Position numbers and translations under genes: made by a program | The notes under the pieces: model-generated | Seen by the model: only the letters and a program-made list of their open reading frames with translations | Databases searched by the model: none | Told to the model about the DNA's origin: nothing | Assembly (NCBI GenBank): GCA_016195815.1 | Contig: JACPYX010000012.1 | Location: forward strand, 1-64,000 | DNA length: 64,000 bases | DNA from: Chloroflexota bacterium | Lineage (GTDB): Bacteria > Chloroflexota > Anaerolineae > Anaerolineales > Villigracilaceae | Direction of reading: 5' to 3' | Part shown: piece after piece, positions 40,046-48,552 of the stretch | Numbering within the stretch: the first letter of the stretch is position 1 | Layout of the letters: each line of letters begins with the position of its first letter

Positions 40046-41242
40046 ATGTTGCAACTTCGACACACTCCCTTCCATGAACGGACATCCAAGCTTTGCCAGC
40101 CGCAGAACTGGCGGCGCTGGGCGGGATATTTGGTCGCAGGTTCGTATGAGCTGACGCTCGACCGCGAGTATTGGGCGATCCGCAATGCGGCGGCGCTGAT
40201 CGATGTCACACCGTTGATGAAGTACATCATTACAGGCAAAGACGCGGCGCGCCTGCTGGACCGCGTGGTCACGCGCGATATTGGTAAGTTGAAAATTGGC
40301 CAGGTCTATTACACGGGCTGGTGCGATGACGAAGGCAAGATGATTGACGATGGCACCGTCTCGCGGCTGGATGAGTCCACATACCGCCTCACGTCTGCGG
40401 ACCCGAACCTGCGCTGGCTTTCGATGAACGCGGTCGGACTCGAGGTGCGGATCACGGAAGTCACCGACAACGTGGCGGCGCTCAGTTTTCAGGGACCCAA
40501 TTCGAGGTTGATTTTGAATCGAGTTGCAGATAATCCGGTTGATGGATTAAAGTATTTTCGTCTCATGCAGAATAAAGTAGATGGTATTCCTGTCACAATT
40601 TCGCGGACAGGTTATACGGGAGATTTGGGATTCGAGATTTGGATGGAGGCGAAAGACGCGTTGCCGATCTGGGATGTGCTGATGGAAGCAGGAGCGGATT
40701 ATGGCATCGCGCCTGTGGGCATTCTCGCGATGGACATGGCGCGCGTGGAGGCGGGGCTGTTCATGATCGAAGTGGATTACACGTCTGCAAGCCACGCGTG
40801 GATCGAGCCGCAGAAGTCGTCGCCGTTCGAGCTGGGACTCGATTGGACGGTGGCACTCGATAAGCCAGGTTATTTCGTCGGACGCCGGGCGCTGGAACAT
40901 GAGAAGAAAGAAGGCTCGGCGTGGAAGATGGTCGGGCTGGAAGTGGATTGGGTGGAGATGGAGAAGTTATACGCCGAAGCCGGCTTGCCGCCACAAATCC
41001 CCGGCATGGCGGTGCGCGCAAGTTTGCCTGTGCTGGTTGGCAACGTGCAAATAGGATATGCTTCAACTTCGAGCTGGTCACCGCTGTTGAAGAAGTACAT
41101 CGCGCTCGCACATTTGCAAAAGCCATATTATGAAATCGGCACGGACGTAAGATTAGAAATCACAGTGGAACATCATCGCCAGCACGCGCCTGCCCGCGTT
41201 GTTAAACTTCCATTTTACGAACCCGAATGGAAGAAGAAATAA
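40046..41242 (+). CDS. GcvT-like aminomethyltransferase family protein
   Basis: 398 residues. The folate-binding aminomethyltransferase fold: LIDVTPLMKYIITGKDA, CDDEGKMIDDGTVSRL, LSFQGPNSRLIL and SRTGYTGDLGFEIW are all family blocks. The catalytic-type Asp of GcvT would lie in the VTPLMK region, where the usual DxS is replaced by DVTP, so it may be a paralogue with a different one-carbon donor and not glycine-cleavage T protein. No other gcv genes are near. It is followed by a PYROXD2-like oxidoreductase; the two could act together on a methylated amine. Start with GAAAGGA upstream. Confidence 0.85.
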   Translation: MLQLRHTPFHERTSKLCQPQNWRRWAGYLVAGSYELTLDREYWAIRNAAALIDVTPLMKYIITGKDAARLLDRVVTRDIGKLKIGQVYYTGWCDDEGKMIDDGTVSRLDESTYRLTSADPNLRWLSMNAVGLEVRITEVTDNVAALSFQGPNSRLILNRVADNPVDGLKYFRLMQNKVDGIPVTISRTGYTGDLGFEIWMEAKDALPIWDVLMEAGADYGIAPVGILAMDMARVEAGLFMIEVDYTSASHAWIEPQKSSPFELGLDWTVALDKPGYFVGRRALEHEKKEGSAWKMVGLEVDWVEMEKLYAEAGLPPQIPGMAVRASLPVLVGNVQIGYASTSSWSPLLKKYIALAHLQKPYYEIGTDVRLEITVEHHRQHAPARVVKLPFYEPEWKKK

Positions 41243-41244
41243 TT

Positions 41245-41385
41245 CACCGCAGAGTCACAGAGAGCGCGGAGAAGAAAAAGAATTAACCGCCAGGAGCGCA
41301 AAGAACGCGAAGATTTTTAAAAGGTTTTCTTGGCGACCTTCGTGGGTCTGGCTGTTTAAAAAGAAAACTCTGTGTCTCAGCGGTG
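41245..41385. repeat. Nested palindromic repeat between the GcvT-like and PYROXD2-like genes
   Basis: The outer arms CACCGCAGAGTCACAGAG (left) and CTCTGTGTCTCAGCGGTG (right) are complementary with two mismatches. Between them sits a second palindrome, ACCGCCAGGAGCGCAAAG... facing CTTGGCGACC.... One repeat appears to have entered another of a related family. It fills the gap between genes. Confidence 0.75.
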
Positions 41386-41402
41386 CATAAAAGGAATTAT
41401 CC

Positions 41403-42995
41403 ATGACATCCAATCAATACGACGCAATCATCATCGGCGGCGGGCACAACGGACTTGTCGCCGCGGCGTACCTGGCGCGGGCGGGCAGGAAAGTTGTTGT
41501 GCTGGAGCGCAGACATATCGTCGGCGGGGCGACCATCACCGAAGAGATCATCCCCGGATTCAAGTTCACTGAATTCTCTTATGTGGTCAGTCTCCTGCGC
41601 CCGGAGATCATCCGTGACCTGGAATTGCCCAAGCATGGATTGAAAATCCTGCCTTTGCCTTCCACAGTCACACCGATGGAAAACGGCGATTATCTCGCCG
41701 CGTGGGACGATCACGATCTGACTCGCCGCGAGATCTATCGTCATTCGCCAAAGGACGCGGAAGCCTACGACGAGTACGCGCGCGTCATGGCGCGCATGGC
41801 GAAGGCCATCAAACCCATCCTGAGCATTATCCCGCCCGACCCGTCGTCGCTTCATCCAAAAGATTTATTTGGATTGTTGAAGCTCGGCAAGTTGGCGTAC
41901 GAGATGTCTGAGAAAGATTTATATGGACTTGCCAAACTGATGACCCAGTCTGCGGGCGACATGCTCGATGAATGGTTCGAGACCGACGCGCTGAAAGGCA
42001 CGAAGTCTGCCAGCGGGATCATCGGCACATTCCTCGGTCCGCGCTCGCCGGGGACGGCGTATGTTTTGCTCCATCATTACATGGGCGAGATTGACGGCGC
42101 GTTCCGCGCCTGGGGCTTTTCCAAAGGCGGCACGGGCGGAATCGCGGAAGCCATTGCCAGTTCGGCTCGCGCGCTTGGAGCGGAGATCAGAGTCAATAGC
42201 ACGGTGAAACAGGTCATCGTCAAGAACGGACGCGCTGTTGGAGTCGCTCTCGAGAACGGCGATGAAATCTACGCCAAGGCCGTCCTTTCATCGGCTGACC
42301 CGATTGTCACCTTTTTGAAACTTGTTGAGTCCAAGCATCTTCCCGATGATCTGATTCGATCAATTCAAAGTTTCCGCACACGCGGCTCGTCGGGCAAGGT
42401 CAACATTGCCTTGAGCGAACTGCCGCAATTCACCGCATTGCCGGACGAACCTGCGTTATATCGCGGCGCGGCGTCCATCAGCCCGAGCATTGATTATATC
42501 GAGCGCGCCTACGACGACGCGAAATATGGCCGCTTTGCAAAAGAACCATATATTGACATGATCTTCCCTTCGATGATTGACCCCGACATGGCGCCGCCCG
42601 GCACGCATGTGATGTCTTGTTTTGTGCAATACGCGCCGTACGATATCGAAGGCGGCTGGGACGACGCCAAGCGCGAAGCTTTTGGTGAAACAGTCATTTC
42701 CACTATTGAGAAGTACGCGCCGAACATCCGCCGCGCCATCATCGGCAAACAAGTCATCACGCCGAAAGACATCGAAAACATTGCGGGCATCACAGGCGGC
42801 AATATCTTCCACGGCGAATTGCTTCTGCATCAACTCTTTTTCTTCAGGCCCGCGCCGCAGTGGTCGAACTTCCGCACGCCGTTGCGCGGATATTACCTGG
42901 CAGGCTCAGGCGCGCACCCGGGCGGAGGCATTATGGGCGCGCCGGGGATGCTGGCGGCGAAAGAGGTTTTGAAGGACGGGATGTGGAAGGCGTAA
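41403..42995 (+). CDS. PYROXD2-like FAD-dependent oxidoreductase (phytoene desaturase family)
   Basis: 530 residues. The FAD-binding N-terminus is IIIGGGHNGLVAAAYLARAGRKVVVLE, followed by the GGATITEE pattern. The amine-oxidase-type middle contains GFSKGGTGGIAEAIASSARALGAEI. The C-terminal GYYLAGSGAHPGGGIMGAPG closes the FAD site. The overall plan matches the COG1233 group that includes animal PYROXD2 and, more distantly, phytoene desaturases; the substrate is not known. No carotenoid genes are near. It follows the nested repeat and probably shares the upstream gene's transcript. Confidence 0.9.
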   Translation: MTSNQYDAIIIGGGHNGLVAAAYLARAGRKVVVLERRHIVGGATITEEIIPGFKFTEFSYVVSLLRPEIIRDLELPKHGLKILPLPSTVTPMENGDYLAAWDDHDLTRREIYRHSPKDAEAYDEYARVMARMAKAIKPILSIIPPDPSSLHPKDLFGLLKLGKLAYEMSEKDLYGLAKLMTQSAGDMLDEWFETDALKGTKSASGIIGTFLGPRSPGTAYVLLHHYMGEIDGAFRAWGFSKGGTGGIAEAIASSARALGAEIRVNSTVKQVIVKNGRAVGVALENGDEIYAKAVLSSADPIVTFLKLVESKHLPDDLIRSIQSFRTRGSSGKVNIALSELPQFTALPDEPALYRGAASISPSIDYIERAYDDAKYGRFAKEPYIDMIFPSMIDPDMAPPGTHVMSCFVQYAPYDIEGGWDDAKREAFGETVISTIEKYAPNIRRAIIGKQVITPKDIENIAGITGGNIFHGELLLHQLFFFRPAPQWSNFRTPLRGYYLAGSGAHPGGGIMGAPGMLAAKEVLKDGMWKA

Positions 42996-43004
42996 AGTAG
43001 CGAG

Positions 43005-43931
43005 TTAGTGTGTAATCAGTTTGATCAATCTGTGATGGCCGGGATCGGTAACGATTAGATTCCCATCGTTGTCAAAAATAATGCCTTGCGGGTCAATAAT
43101 ATCAGTTGCAAGAATCAAGTCCTGCCTGGTTCCGGCAGTGATCAGGTGAACGGCGTTATCTCCAATCGTGTTGACAAATAAATTCCCGTTGCCGTCCTCG
43201 ATCACATCGTCGGGAATGGGAAGGTCTGCTATTTTTTCGAGTGTGCCATCCGGGCGAGCGCGGAATATGGCGTTGCCGTTTTCATCCGCGATCAGGATAC
43301 TGCCGTCCGGCTCGACCCATGCGCCCGTCGGGCGGGCGAAACCTCCCGCAATTTGAGTGACCGTTCTCCCGTCGAGGCTGACGCGCAGGACGGTTCCGTT
43401 TGGGCTGTCTGGCACGATAATGGTCTGGGCCTGCGAGTCGTAAGCCAGTCCGTCAACGCCGGGTTGATTCGTATTGTTCGACAAATTAAGAAAAGGTTGG
43501 AGCGTTTTATTTGTAACCTCGTAACGGACGAGTCTGTTTGCGCCTTGTTCAGCGATGATCATTGAACCATCTGGCAAAATAATCATTCCCTCCGGCTCGC
43601 TCAGTCCTGAAAGAACGACTTTCAAATTTCCATCCTGTGTGTAGCGTCTGATCGTGCCATCGCTGACATCCGAAAGATAGATCGAGCCATCGGGCGCGAG
43701 CACGAGATCATCGGGGCCAGGCAGGTTTTCGGCGAGCACAATTACTTGTAAATTGGAAGTGATGAGCGGTCGCGGAGTCTGCGTGGGTGTTTCAGTGGGC
43801 GCGGGCAACGGTGTTGCGCTGGCGGTTTGTGTGAATGTTGGAGAAGGTGTGAAAGTTGATTCGCTGGGCGGCAGGGCGATGCCGCATGCCATGACCAGCA
43901 GGAAGATAATACTGATGACGGCGCGTTTCAT
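43005..43931 (-). CDS. NHL/SMP-30-type beta-propeller lipoprotein
   Basis: 308 residues from ATG 43931, one base after the NUDIX stop; the upstream part of the frame lies in the NUDIX gene. A signal peptide with a VMAC lipobox (Cys16) is followed by a Thr/Pro linker and six blades of a propeller. The blade repeats include PDDLVLAPDGSIYLSDV, PEGMIILPDGSMIIAEQG, and PTGAWVEPDGSILIADENG. Folds like this bind ligands or act as lactonases; no clear metal site is evident. Probably a surface-exposed binding protein. Last gene of the leftward add-NUDIX-NHL operon. Confidence 0.82.
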   Translation of the reverse strand: MKRAVISIIFLLVMACGIALPPSESTFTPSPTFTQTASATPLPAPTETPTQTPRPLITSNLQVIVLAENLPGPDDLVLAPDGSIYLSDVSDGTIRRYTQDGNLKVVLSGLSEPEGMIILPDGSMIIAEQGANRLVRYEVTNKTLQPFLNLSNNTNQPGVDGLAYDSQAQTIIVPDSPNGTVLRVSLDGRTVTQIAGGFARPTGAWVEPDGSILIADENGNAIFRARPDGTLEKIADLPIPDDVIEDGNGNLFVNTIGDNAVHLITAGTRQDLILATDIIDPQGIIFDNDGNLIVTDPGHHRLIKLITH

Positions 43932-43932
43932 C

Positions 43933-44373
43933 CTATGTCTTCCATCCAAATTCATCAAACCCGACTCCATTCAGATGATTCTGAATAGCCCGCCTGACGT
44001 AAGGGATAGTGTTCTCAGGCAGAGACTCAATGTCAACCCAACGCACGTCATCGCATTTATCCGGTTCGTTATTGATAGGCTCGCCGCGCCAGTCCGTGAC
44101 GTGGATAAAAAAGTCGACGCGTTCGTCGTCTTCGAGGCGGTGCATCACGCTTGAGAAGACCAGGTTGTGCGGCTCGATCCGGACCCCGATCTCTTCCTCC
44201 GCTTCGCGGGCGGCCGCAGCCATGACTGTCTCGTTACCGTCTAAATGTCCGGCTGGGACGCTGTATTCGCCGTCTCGAAAGCCTGTATTGAAACGGCGAA
44301 TTAAAAGGATTTGATTCTCTCGAAAGAAAAACAGATGGGCAGTTGCGGGAAACCTGGCGCGCAAGGTTGTCAT
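43933..44373 (-). CDS. NUDIX hydrolase
   Basis: 146 residues. The Nudix box GHLDGNETVMAAAAREAEEEIGV is complete (G, E, R, E, E, G positions). Hydrolyses a nucleoside diphosphate linked to another group. The preceding FRDGEYSVPAGH and the following FSSVMHRLEDDERVDFFI fit the MutT-like subgroup. Its start overlaps the end of add by four bases, which suggests nucleotide clean-up or salvage together with adenosine deaminase. Confidence 0.9.
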   Translation of the reverse strand: MTTLRARFPATAHLFFFRENQILLIRRFNTGFRDGEYSVPAGHLDGNETVMAAAAREAEEEIGVRIEPHNLVFSSVMHRLEDDERVDFFIHVTDWRGEPINNEPDKCDDVRWVDIESLPENTIPYVRRAIQNHLNGVGFDEFGWKT

Positions 44374-45383
44374 GCAAAATACTTGTCCCAGATTCTTTTC
44401 TTGTCTGCTGCGGGCAGGAACGAAGACTCGAACGCGTAACGATTGCAGGCTGCAATATCGTCCATGCTCATGCCGAGCACTTCGTGAGCGATTCGATATT
44501 CATTGTTCAGGTTGGTCTCCAGCACTTCGGGATCGTCGGAGTTGATCGTCACACGCACACCCAGATCGAATAATTTCTTCAGCGGATGTTCTTCGATCGT
44601 CCGCACAGCGTTGGTCAGGTAGTTGCTCCAGGAGTTGACCTCCAAGGTGATGCCGCGCTCCTTGACCAGTTCCACGGCTTTCATATCTTCGATAATGTGA
44701 ATACCATGTCCGATGCGGTCGGGGCTGACGGCGCGGATCGTATCCACTACATAAGAGGCGGGCGTATCTTCGCCGGAATGGATTGTCACTTTCAGCCCGT
44801 GGTCGCGCGCCTTCAGGATTGGTTTTGCAAAATCCTTGATCGGAAATAGCGCCTCGCTGTCGGCCAGGTCTATCCCGATGAAATGTTGTTTGTGGCGGAT
44901 GGCCCAGTCCACGGTCTTGACGCAGGATTCGGGTCCCATGCCGCGTGTGGTGATGGCGATATAGCCGATGACCATGTCAAATTCGCGCTCGGCGCGCTGT
45001 TTGGCACGCAGGAGTCCCTCGAGGCAGGCATCCCAATTCAAATTGTGGCCGTGGAAAGCCCAGTCTGGCGAGAAGCGGACTTCAGATAGCTTGATGTTCT
45101 GCTTTGCGGAATCTTCAAATAGTTCCCATGCAATGCGCTCAATAACGCCAGGCGATGTGATGCTGTTTTGGAAAATGTCGAAGGCTCTCAACACGGCGTG
45201 CAGGTCGCGCATCTGGCCGTATACTTTGATATGTTTATCCAATTCGCCGGCTTCATAAGACGGCAGTTTTAAATCATATTCTTTTGCAATGTCTATGATG
45301 GTCTGCGTGCGGATGGCGCCTTCGAGGTGGATGTGAAGTTCGGTTTTGGGAAGATCGTTGTAACGCGCTTCAAAATTTTTCAT
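44370..45383 (-). CDS. add: Adenosine deaminase
   Basis: 337 residues. Deaminates adenosine or a close analogue to inosine in purine salvage. Zinc and catalytic residues are in KTELHIHLEGA, the IHSGEDTP segment with the catalytic Glu, RIGHGIHI, and NSDDPEV. The family includes adenine deaminases, but the length and the DLADSE segment fit ADA. First gene of a leftward operon with the NUDIX and NHL genes; 93 bases separate it from tetR. Confidence 0.92.
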   Translation of the reverse strand: MKNFEARYNDLPKTELHIHLEGAIRTQTIIDIAKEYDLKLPSYEAGELDKHIKVYGQMRDLHAVLRAFDIFQNSITSPGVIERIAWELFEDSAKQNIKLSEVRFSPDWAFHGHNLNWDACLEGLLRAKQRAEREFDMVIGYIAITTRGMGPESCVKTVDWAIRHKQHFIGIDLADSEALFPIKDFAKPILKARDHGLKVTIHSGEDTPASYVVDTIRAVSPDRIGHGIHIIEDMKAVELVKERGITLEVNSWSNYLTNAVRTIEEHPLKKLFDLGVRVTINSDDPEVLETNLNNEYRIAHEVLGMSMDDIAACNRYAFESSFLPAADKKRIWDKYFA

Positions 45384-45476
45384 GAGAGCCTGCTTTGTTG
45401 TAGGTCAGTTCCCATTATTTTACCCGTCTTCCAATAAACCATCTTGAGCACTCGCCGAGCGATTTGTTCGAATGTA

Positions 45477-46076
45477 TCAAGGAAATTTTATCGTCTGGCC
45501 GAGGTTTGCGGCAATCAGCGGCAGGACTTCGTCTGCAAAAGTCTTGGCGGATGATTTTTGTTTTTCGTGAGCCCATTGGTGTGCCAGTCCGTAGATCGCC
45601 CAGCTTGTGGCCGTGGCCGCGCGTTCGCGCGAGACGGTGCAATTCTTGATCGTTTTGATCTTTTCCAGCCAATGCAGGATCAACTCGTAGACTTGCGAGC
45701 GGATCTGTGTCTCGGCTAGTGTTTGGTATTGTACATCCGCGCTGTTGTGCGAGTGAATATTTTTGATAAATTCACAAACCGTCACGATCAGTACACGGAT
45801 ATTATCCAGGTTGAATTCACATACATTGAGCATGCGCTGTTCAATCTCGCGGCGAAATGCTTCGCCTATGGAATAATCGAGCAGCGCATATTTATCGGGG
45901 AAGTGCGCGTAGAAGGTGGCGCGGTTGACGCCCGCACGCGCGGTGACGTCCTGCACAGAGATGGACTGAAAGCCTTTTTCGGCGATGATATCCATGAAGG
46001 ATCGCTGAATCAACTTTCGGGTCCGTTTGATGCGGGGGTCAAGTTTTTCTTCTTCTATCTTCGGGTTAGACAACAT
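45477..46076 (-). CDS. TetR family transcriptional regulator
   Basis: 199 residues. An N-terminal helix-turn-helix of TetR type is clear: RKLIQRSFMDIIAEKGFQSISVQDVTARAGVNRATFYAHFPDKYALLD. The C-terminal ligand domain is helical with several Cys residues (for example VCEF twice), which might sense an electrophile. TGGAGC precedes ATG 46076. It is divergent from the LUD gene; one of the two identical-type operator sites abuts its own ribosome site, suggesting autorepression. Confidence 0.92.
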   Translation of the reverse strand: MLSNPKIEEEKLDPRIKRTRKLIQRSFMDIIAEKGFQSISVQDVTARAGVNRATFYAHFPDKYALLDYSIGEAFRREIEQRMLNVCEFNLDNIRVLIVTVCEFIKNIHSHNSADVQYQTLAETQIRSQVYELILHWLEKIKTIKNCTVSRERAATATSWAIYGLAHQWAHEKQKSSAKTFADEVLPLIAANLGQTIKFP

Positions 46077-46088
46077 TTTTGCTCCAGT

Positions 46089-46102
46089 GTTGCTTAGGCA
46101 AC
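46089..46102. promoter_or_regulatory. TetR operator, site 1 (next to tetR)
   Basis: GTTGCTTAGGCAAC: perfect 5-bp arms GTTGC/GCAAC around TTAG. Lies 13 bases before the tetR start. Confidence 0.6.
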
Positions 46103-46121
46103 AAATCCGTTTTTTTGATGG

Positions 46122-46150
46122 TTGACTTCCTGGTTCGCCGATAGTAAATT
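46122..46150 (+). promoter_or_regulatory. Promoter of the LUD gene cluster
   Basis: TTGACT (46122-46127), a 17-base spacer and TAAATT (46145-46150). The start near 46157 is just before operator site 2, which would block the transcript when occupied. Confidence 0.5.
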
Positions 46151-46161
46151 TGACAACAGTT

Positions 46162-46175
46162 GTTGCTTATCCAAC
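46162..46175. promoter_or_regulatory. TetR operator, site 2 (next to the LUD gene)
   Basis: GTTGCTTATCCAAC, the same GTTGCTTANNCAAC pattern as site 1, 73 bases away (about seven helical turns). It is embedded in a larger palindromic run ACAACAGTTGTTG. Confidence 0.6.
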
Positions 46176-46224
46176 GTCTGTATTTTATCAGACAAATCAC
46201 GGAGAGTCAACTGGAGAAACCTCT

Positions 46225-46857
46225 ATGACTGTTGAAGTATTAGCACCCGCAAGCAAATTTTCATTACTTCCTTCTGACGAACAGATTGAACAGACCGCTC
46301 AAGCCCTCGAAGCGAATGGCATACACACTTTGATCGCCGAGGATGCTGACGAAGCCCGCAAACTTTTCTTCGAACTGTTTCCTGATGGCGCGCAAATTCA
46401 TCAAGGCTCTTCCATCACTCTTGATGCGCTTGGTATTACTTCCGAGATCGAAAAGTCCGGTCGCTTTGACGCAATCCGCCCCGTGTTGCGGAGCATGGAT
46501 CGCGCTACTCAAGGCGATCAGATTCGCCGCCTGGGCGCCAGTCCTGATTTTATGGTTGGCAGTGTTCAGGCTGTGACCGAAGATGGACGCGTGCTGGCTG
46601 TCTCGGCCAGCGGAAGTCAATTGGGCCCTTACGTTTCCGGTGCCGGAAACGTCGTCTGGGTTGTTGGAGTGCAAAAGATCGTTAAGGACCTGGACGAAGG
46701 TATGCGCCGCGTTGAAGAGCATGTTGTCCCCCTTGAGAACGAGCGTCTGCAGAAGGCTTACGGCATGAATAGCAGCCTGAACAAAATGTTGGTTATCAAC
46801 AAGGAACGCCCTGGTCGTATAACGATGATCCTTGTGAAAGACAATCTCGGATTCTAA
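46225..46857 (+). CDS. LUD-domain protein (LutC/YkgG-like)
   Basis: 210 residues from ATG 46225, with GGAGA eight bases upstream; the frame open to 46150 lies in the operator region. The LUD domain shows ALEANGIHTLIAEDADEARK, IHQGSSITLDALGI, and PDFMVGSVQAVTEDGRVLAVSASGSQLGPYVSGAGNVVWVVG. These are the usual conserved Gly, Ser and Asp positions. LutC-type proteins work in lactate oxidation with iron-sulfur partners, but neither LutA nor LutB is near. A stand-alone LUD protein under TetR control suggests a detoxification or redox role instead. Confidence 0.9.
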   Translation: MTVEVLAPASKFSLLPSDEQIEQTAQALEANGIHTLIAEDADEARKLFFELFPDGAQIHQGSSITLDALGITSEIEKSGRFDAIRPVLRSMDRATQGDQIRRLGASPDFMVGSVQAVTEDGRVLAVSASGSQLGPYVSGAGNVVWVVGVQKIVKDLDEGMRRVEEHVVPLENERLQKAYGMNSSLNKMLVINKERPGRITMILVKDNLGF

Positions 46858-46871
46858 AAGGAGAAAGTAAA

Positions 46872-47516
46872 ATGAACGTAACAATTATTGGCGCAGGTAA
46901 TATGGGACGCGGTATCGGAACCCGCGCAGTAGCGGGCGGGCATTCCGTCGTTTTTGTGGATGCGAATCCCGAAGTTGCTGAAAAAGCCGCCGCAGATGTA
47001 AAAGCTTCTGCCAGGAATGGCGCGAAAGTCTCTACAGCCAGCCTTGCGGATGCTCAGTTTGGTGATGTAGTCGTATTCGCCGTATGGTATGGCGCGAATA
47101 TCAAGCTTGCCAAACAATTCGGCACAAAACTTGTTGGCAAAGTCGTGGTGGATATCGCCAACCCGCTCAATTCAACGTATGACGGACTCGCCACCGCGCC
47201 CGATTCATCCTCCGCCGAGGATTTGGCGAAGGCGATCGCCTCCGGCGCGAAAGTGGTCAAGGCTTTCAACACAACGTATGCAGGCACGCTTCTCACCGGA
47301 CAGGTGGCTGGTCAGCCGCTCGACGTTTTTATCGCGGGCGACGACGCGGATGCAAAGAGCAAGGTCGCGGAACTGGTCAATGATGGCGGTATGCGCGCGA
47401 TTGATGCGGGACCGCTGCTCCGCGCCCGCCAGCTCGAGCATTTGCAATTCCTGCATATCACCTTGCAAGGCACCCTCGGTACAAATTGGGGAAGCGCGGT
47501 TAAGATTCTCGGTTAA
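46872..47516 (+). CDS. NAD(P)-binding reductase of the F420-NADP oxidoreductase/ProC-like type
   Basis: 214 residues. A single Rossmann domain with VTIIGAGNMGRGIGTRAVAGGHSVVFVDANPE. The FNO-like C-terminal half contains KVVDIANPLNSTYDGL, VKAFNTTYAGTLLTG, FIAGDDADAK and the final dimerising helix RQLEHLQFLHI. True F420:NADP reductases usually have Arg or Ser after the second strand to bind NADP phosphate; here the strand ends FVDANP, with an acidic residue that favours NAD. No F420 biosynthesis genes are in the window. GGAG lies before the start, 14 bases after the LUD gene; the same TetR-controlled transcript. Confidence 0.85.
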   Translation: MNVTIIGAGNMGRGIGTRAVAGGHSVVFVDANPEVAEKAAADVKASARNGAKVSTASLADAQFGDVVVFAVWYGANIKLAKQFGTKLVGKVVVDIANPLNSTYDGLATAPDSSSAEDLAKAIASGAKVVKAFNTTYAGTLLTGQVAGQPLDVFIAGDDADAKSKVAELVNDGGMRAIDAGPLLRARQLEHLQFLHITLQGTLGTNWGSAVKILG

Positions 47517-47524
47517 TCAATGGC

Positions 47525-47560
47525 CGGGCATCGGAAGCCCAGGTAAGCCTCCGATGCCCG
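47525..47560. other. Hairpin between the reductase and dioxygenase genes
   Basis: CGGGCATCGGA and TCCGATGCCCG form a perfect 11-bp stem around a 14-base loop. No T-run follows, so it may be a processing or stability element rather than a terminator. The two flanking genes are 109 bases apart. Confidence 0.55.
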
Positions 47561-47625
47561 CTAACAAGTAAGCAATCAGGATAAGACATCGTCCAAAGTG
47601 CTGTAATACCTAAAAAAGGCTTGAT

Positions 47626-48537
47626 ATGACCACTCAAAAACAATTCCAGACCTCGACTGAATTTTCGATCCATCCGGCAACAAAGATGGGACACATATCC
47701 CTTACGGTTGCAAACCTTGAGAACCAGGTCGTGTTCTACCAACAGGCCATGGGATTCAAGTTGCATTGGCGCGAAGGAAATAAAGCCGGCCTTGGCGCGG
47801 GCGGCGCGGATTTATTGCGCCTCACTGAAGAACCCAACCTGAAAAAATATCGCGGCGTGACGGGTCTGTACCATGTGGCGTATGTCTTCCCAGGCAAGCG
47901 CGAACTGGCGATTGCGATGTCGCGTCTCTTTGCATTAAAGTATCCAAATAGCCCCACTGACCACATTATGACCAAGACTACTTACCTCGATGATCTCGAA
48001 GGAAACGGTATCGAGTTGTATTGTGAATCGCCTGAGGACGGCACCTGGAAGTTTGCGGATGGCAAATACGAGTCCTATCGCAAAGACGGCTCCTGGAGTA
48101 ATGGTCGTGAAGCGCTGGATGTTGACGAGCTATTCAGCCATCTCAAAGAAGATGACAAATTGGATGTTTCCATCCCGCCCGAAACGCGTGTAGGCCATGT
48201 CCATCTGCATGTGCGCAATGTGGATGAAGCTATTGATTTTTATCATGGCATCATCGGCTTTGATCTCATGGGTATAGCAAAAGAATTCCAGATGGGATTT
48301 GTCTCGGCAGGCGGATATCACCACCATCTCGGATTAAACACCTGGCAGGGAGAAGGTGCGCCTCCGCCTCCGCCAGATGCATTGGGATTGCGCTACTTCA
48401 CAATTCAATTGCCGAACAAGGCCGAACTTGAGCGAGTCGTGGAGCGTGTCCGGCAGGCAGGCATCTCAATCGAGCAGACTGAGAACGGCTTCTTGGCCCG
48501 GGATCCGTCGCAGAATTGCGTCGTGCTGACCGATTGA
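47626..48537 (+). CDS. VOC-superfamily ring-cleavage dioxygenase/glyoxalase (CatE-like)
   Basis: 303 residues made of two vicinal-oxygen-chelate repeats. The N-terminal one has MGHISLTVANLENQVVFYQQAMGF, LYHVAYVF and NGIELYCESPED; the C-terminal one has VGHVHLHVRNVDEAIDFYHGIIGFDL and the metal-site YHHHLGLN. The layout matches Bacillus-type catechol-2,3-dioxygenase CatE. It lies downstream of the LUD and reductase genes, so a role against quinones or aromatic aldehydes is plausible. Start with only a weak ribosome site. Confidence 0.87.
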   Translation: MTTQKQFQTSTEFSIHPATKMGHISLTVANLENQVVFYQQAMGFKLHWREGNKAGLGAGGADLLRLTEEPNLKKYRGVTGLYHVAYVFPGKRELAIAMSRLFALKYPNSPTDHIMTKTTYLDDLEGNGIELYCESPEDGTWKFADGKYESYRKDGSWSNGREALDVDELFSHLKEDDKLDVSIPPETRVGHVHLHVRNVDEAIDFYHGIIGFDLMGIAKEFQMGFVSAGGYHHHLGLNTWQGEGAPPPPPDALGLRYFTIQLPNKAELERVVERVRQAGISIEQTENGFLARDPSQNCVVLTD

Positions 48538-48552
48538 AAATAAACGGCCGAC

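Noticed and set aside
40046-41242. Glycine cleavage T protein (gcvT)
   Set aside because: The usual catalytic Asp-x-Ser segment is changed and no gcvH or gcvP is nearby, so only the superfamily is assigned.
46872-47516. True F420:NADP oxidoreductase
   Set aside because: An acidic residue after the second strand disfavours NADP, and no F420 genes are nearby. Only the fold family is supported.
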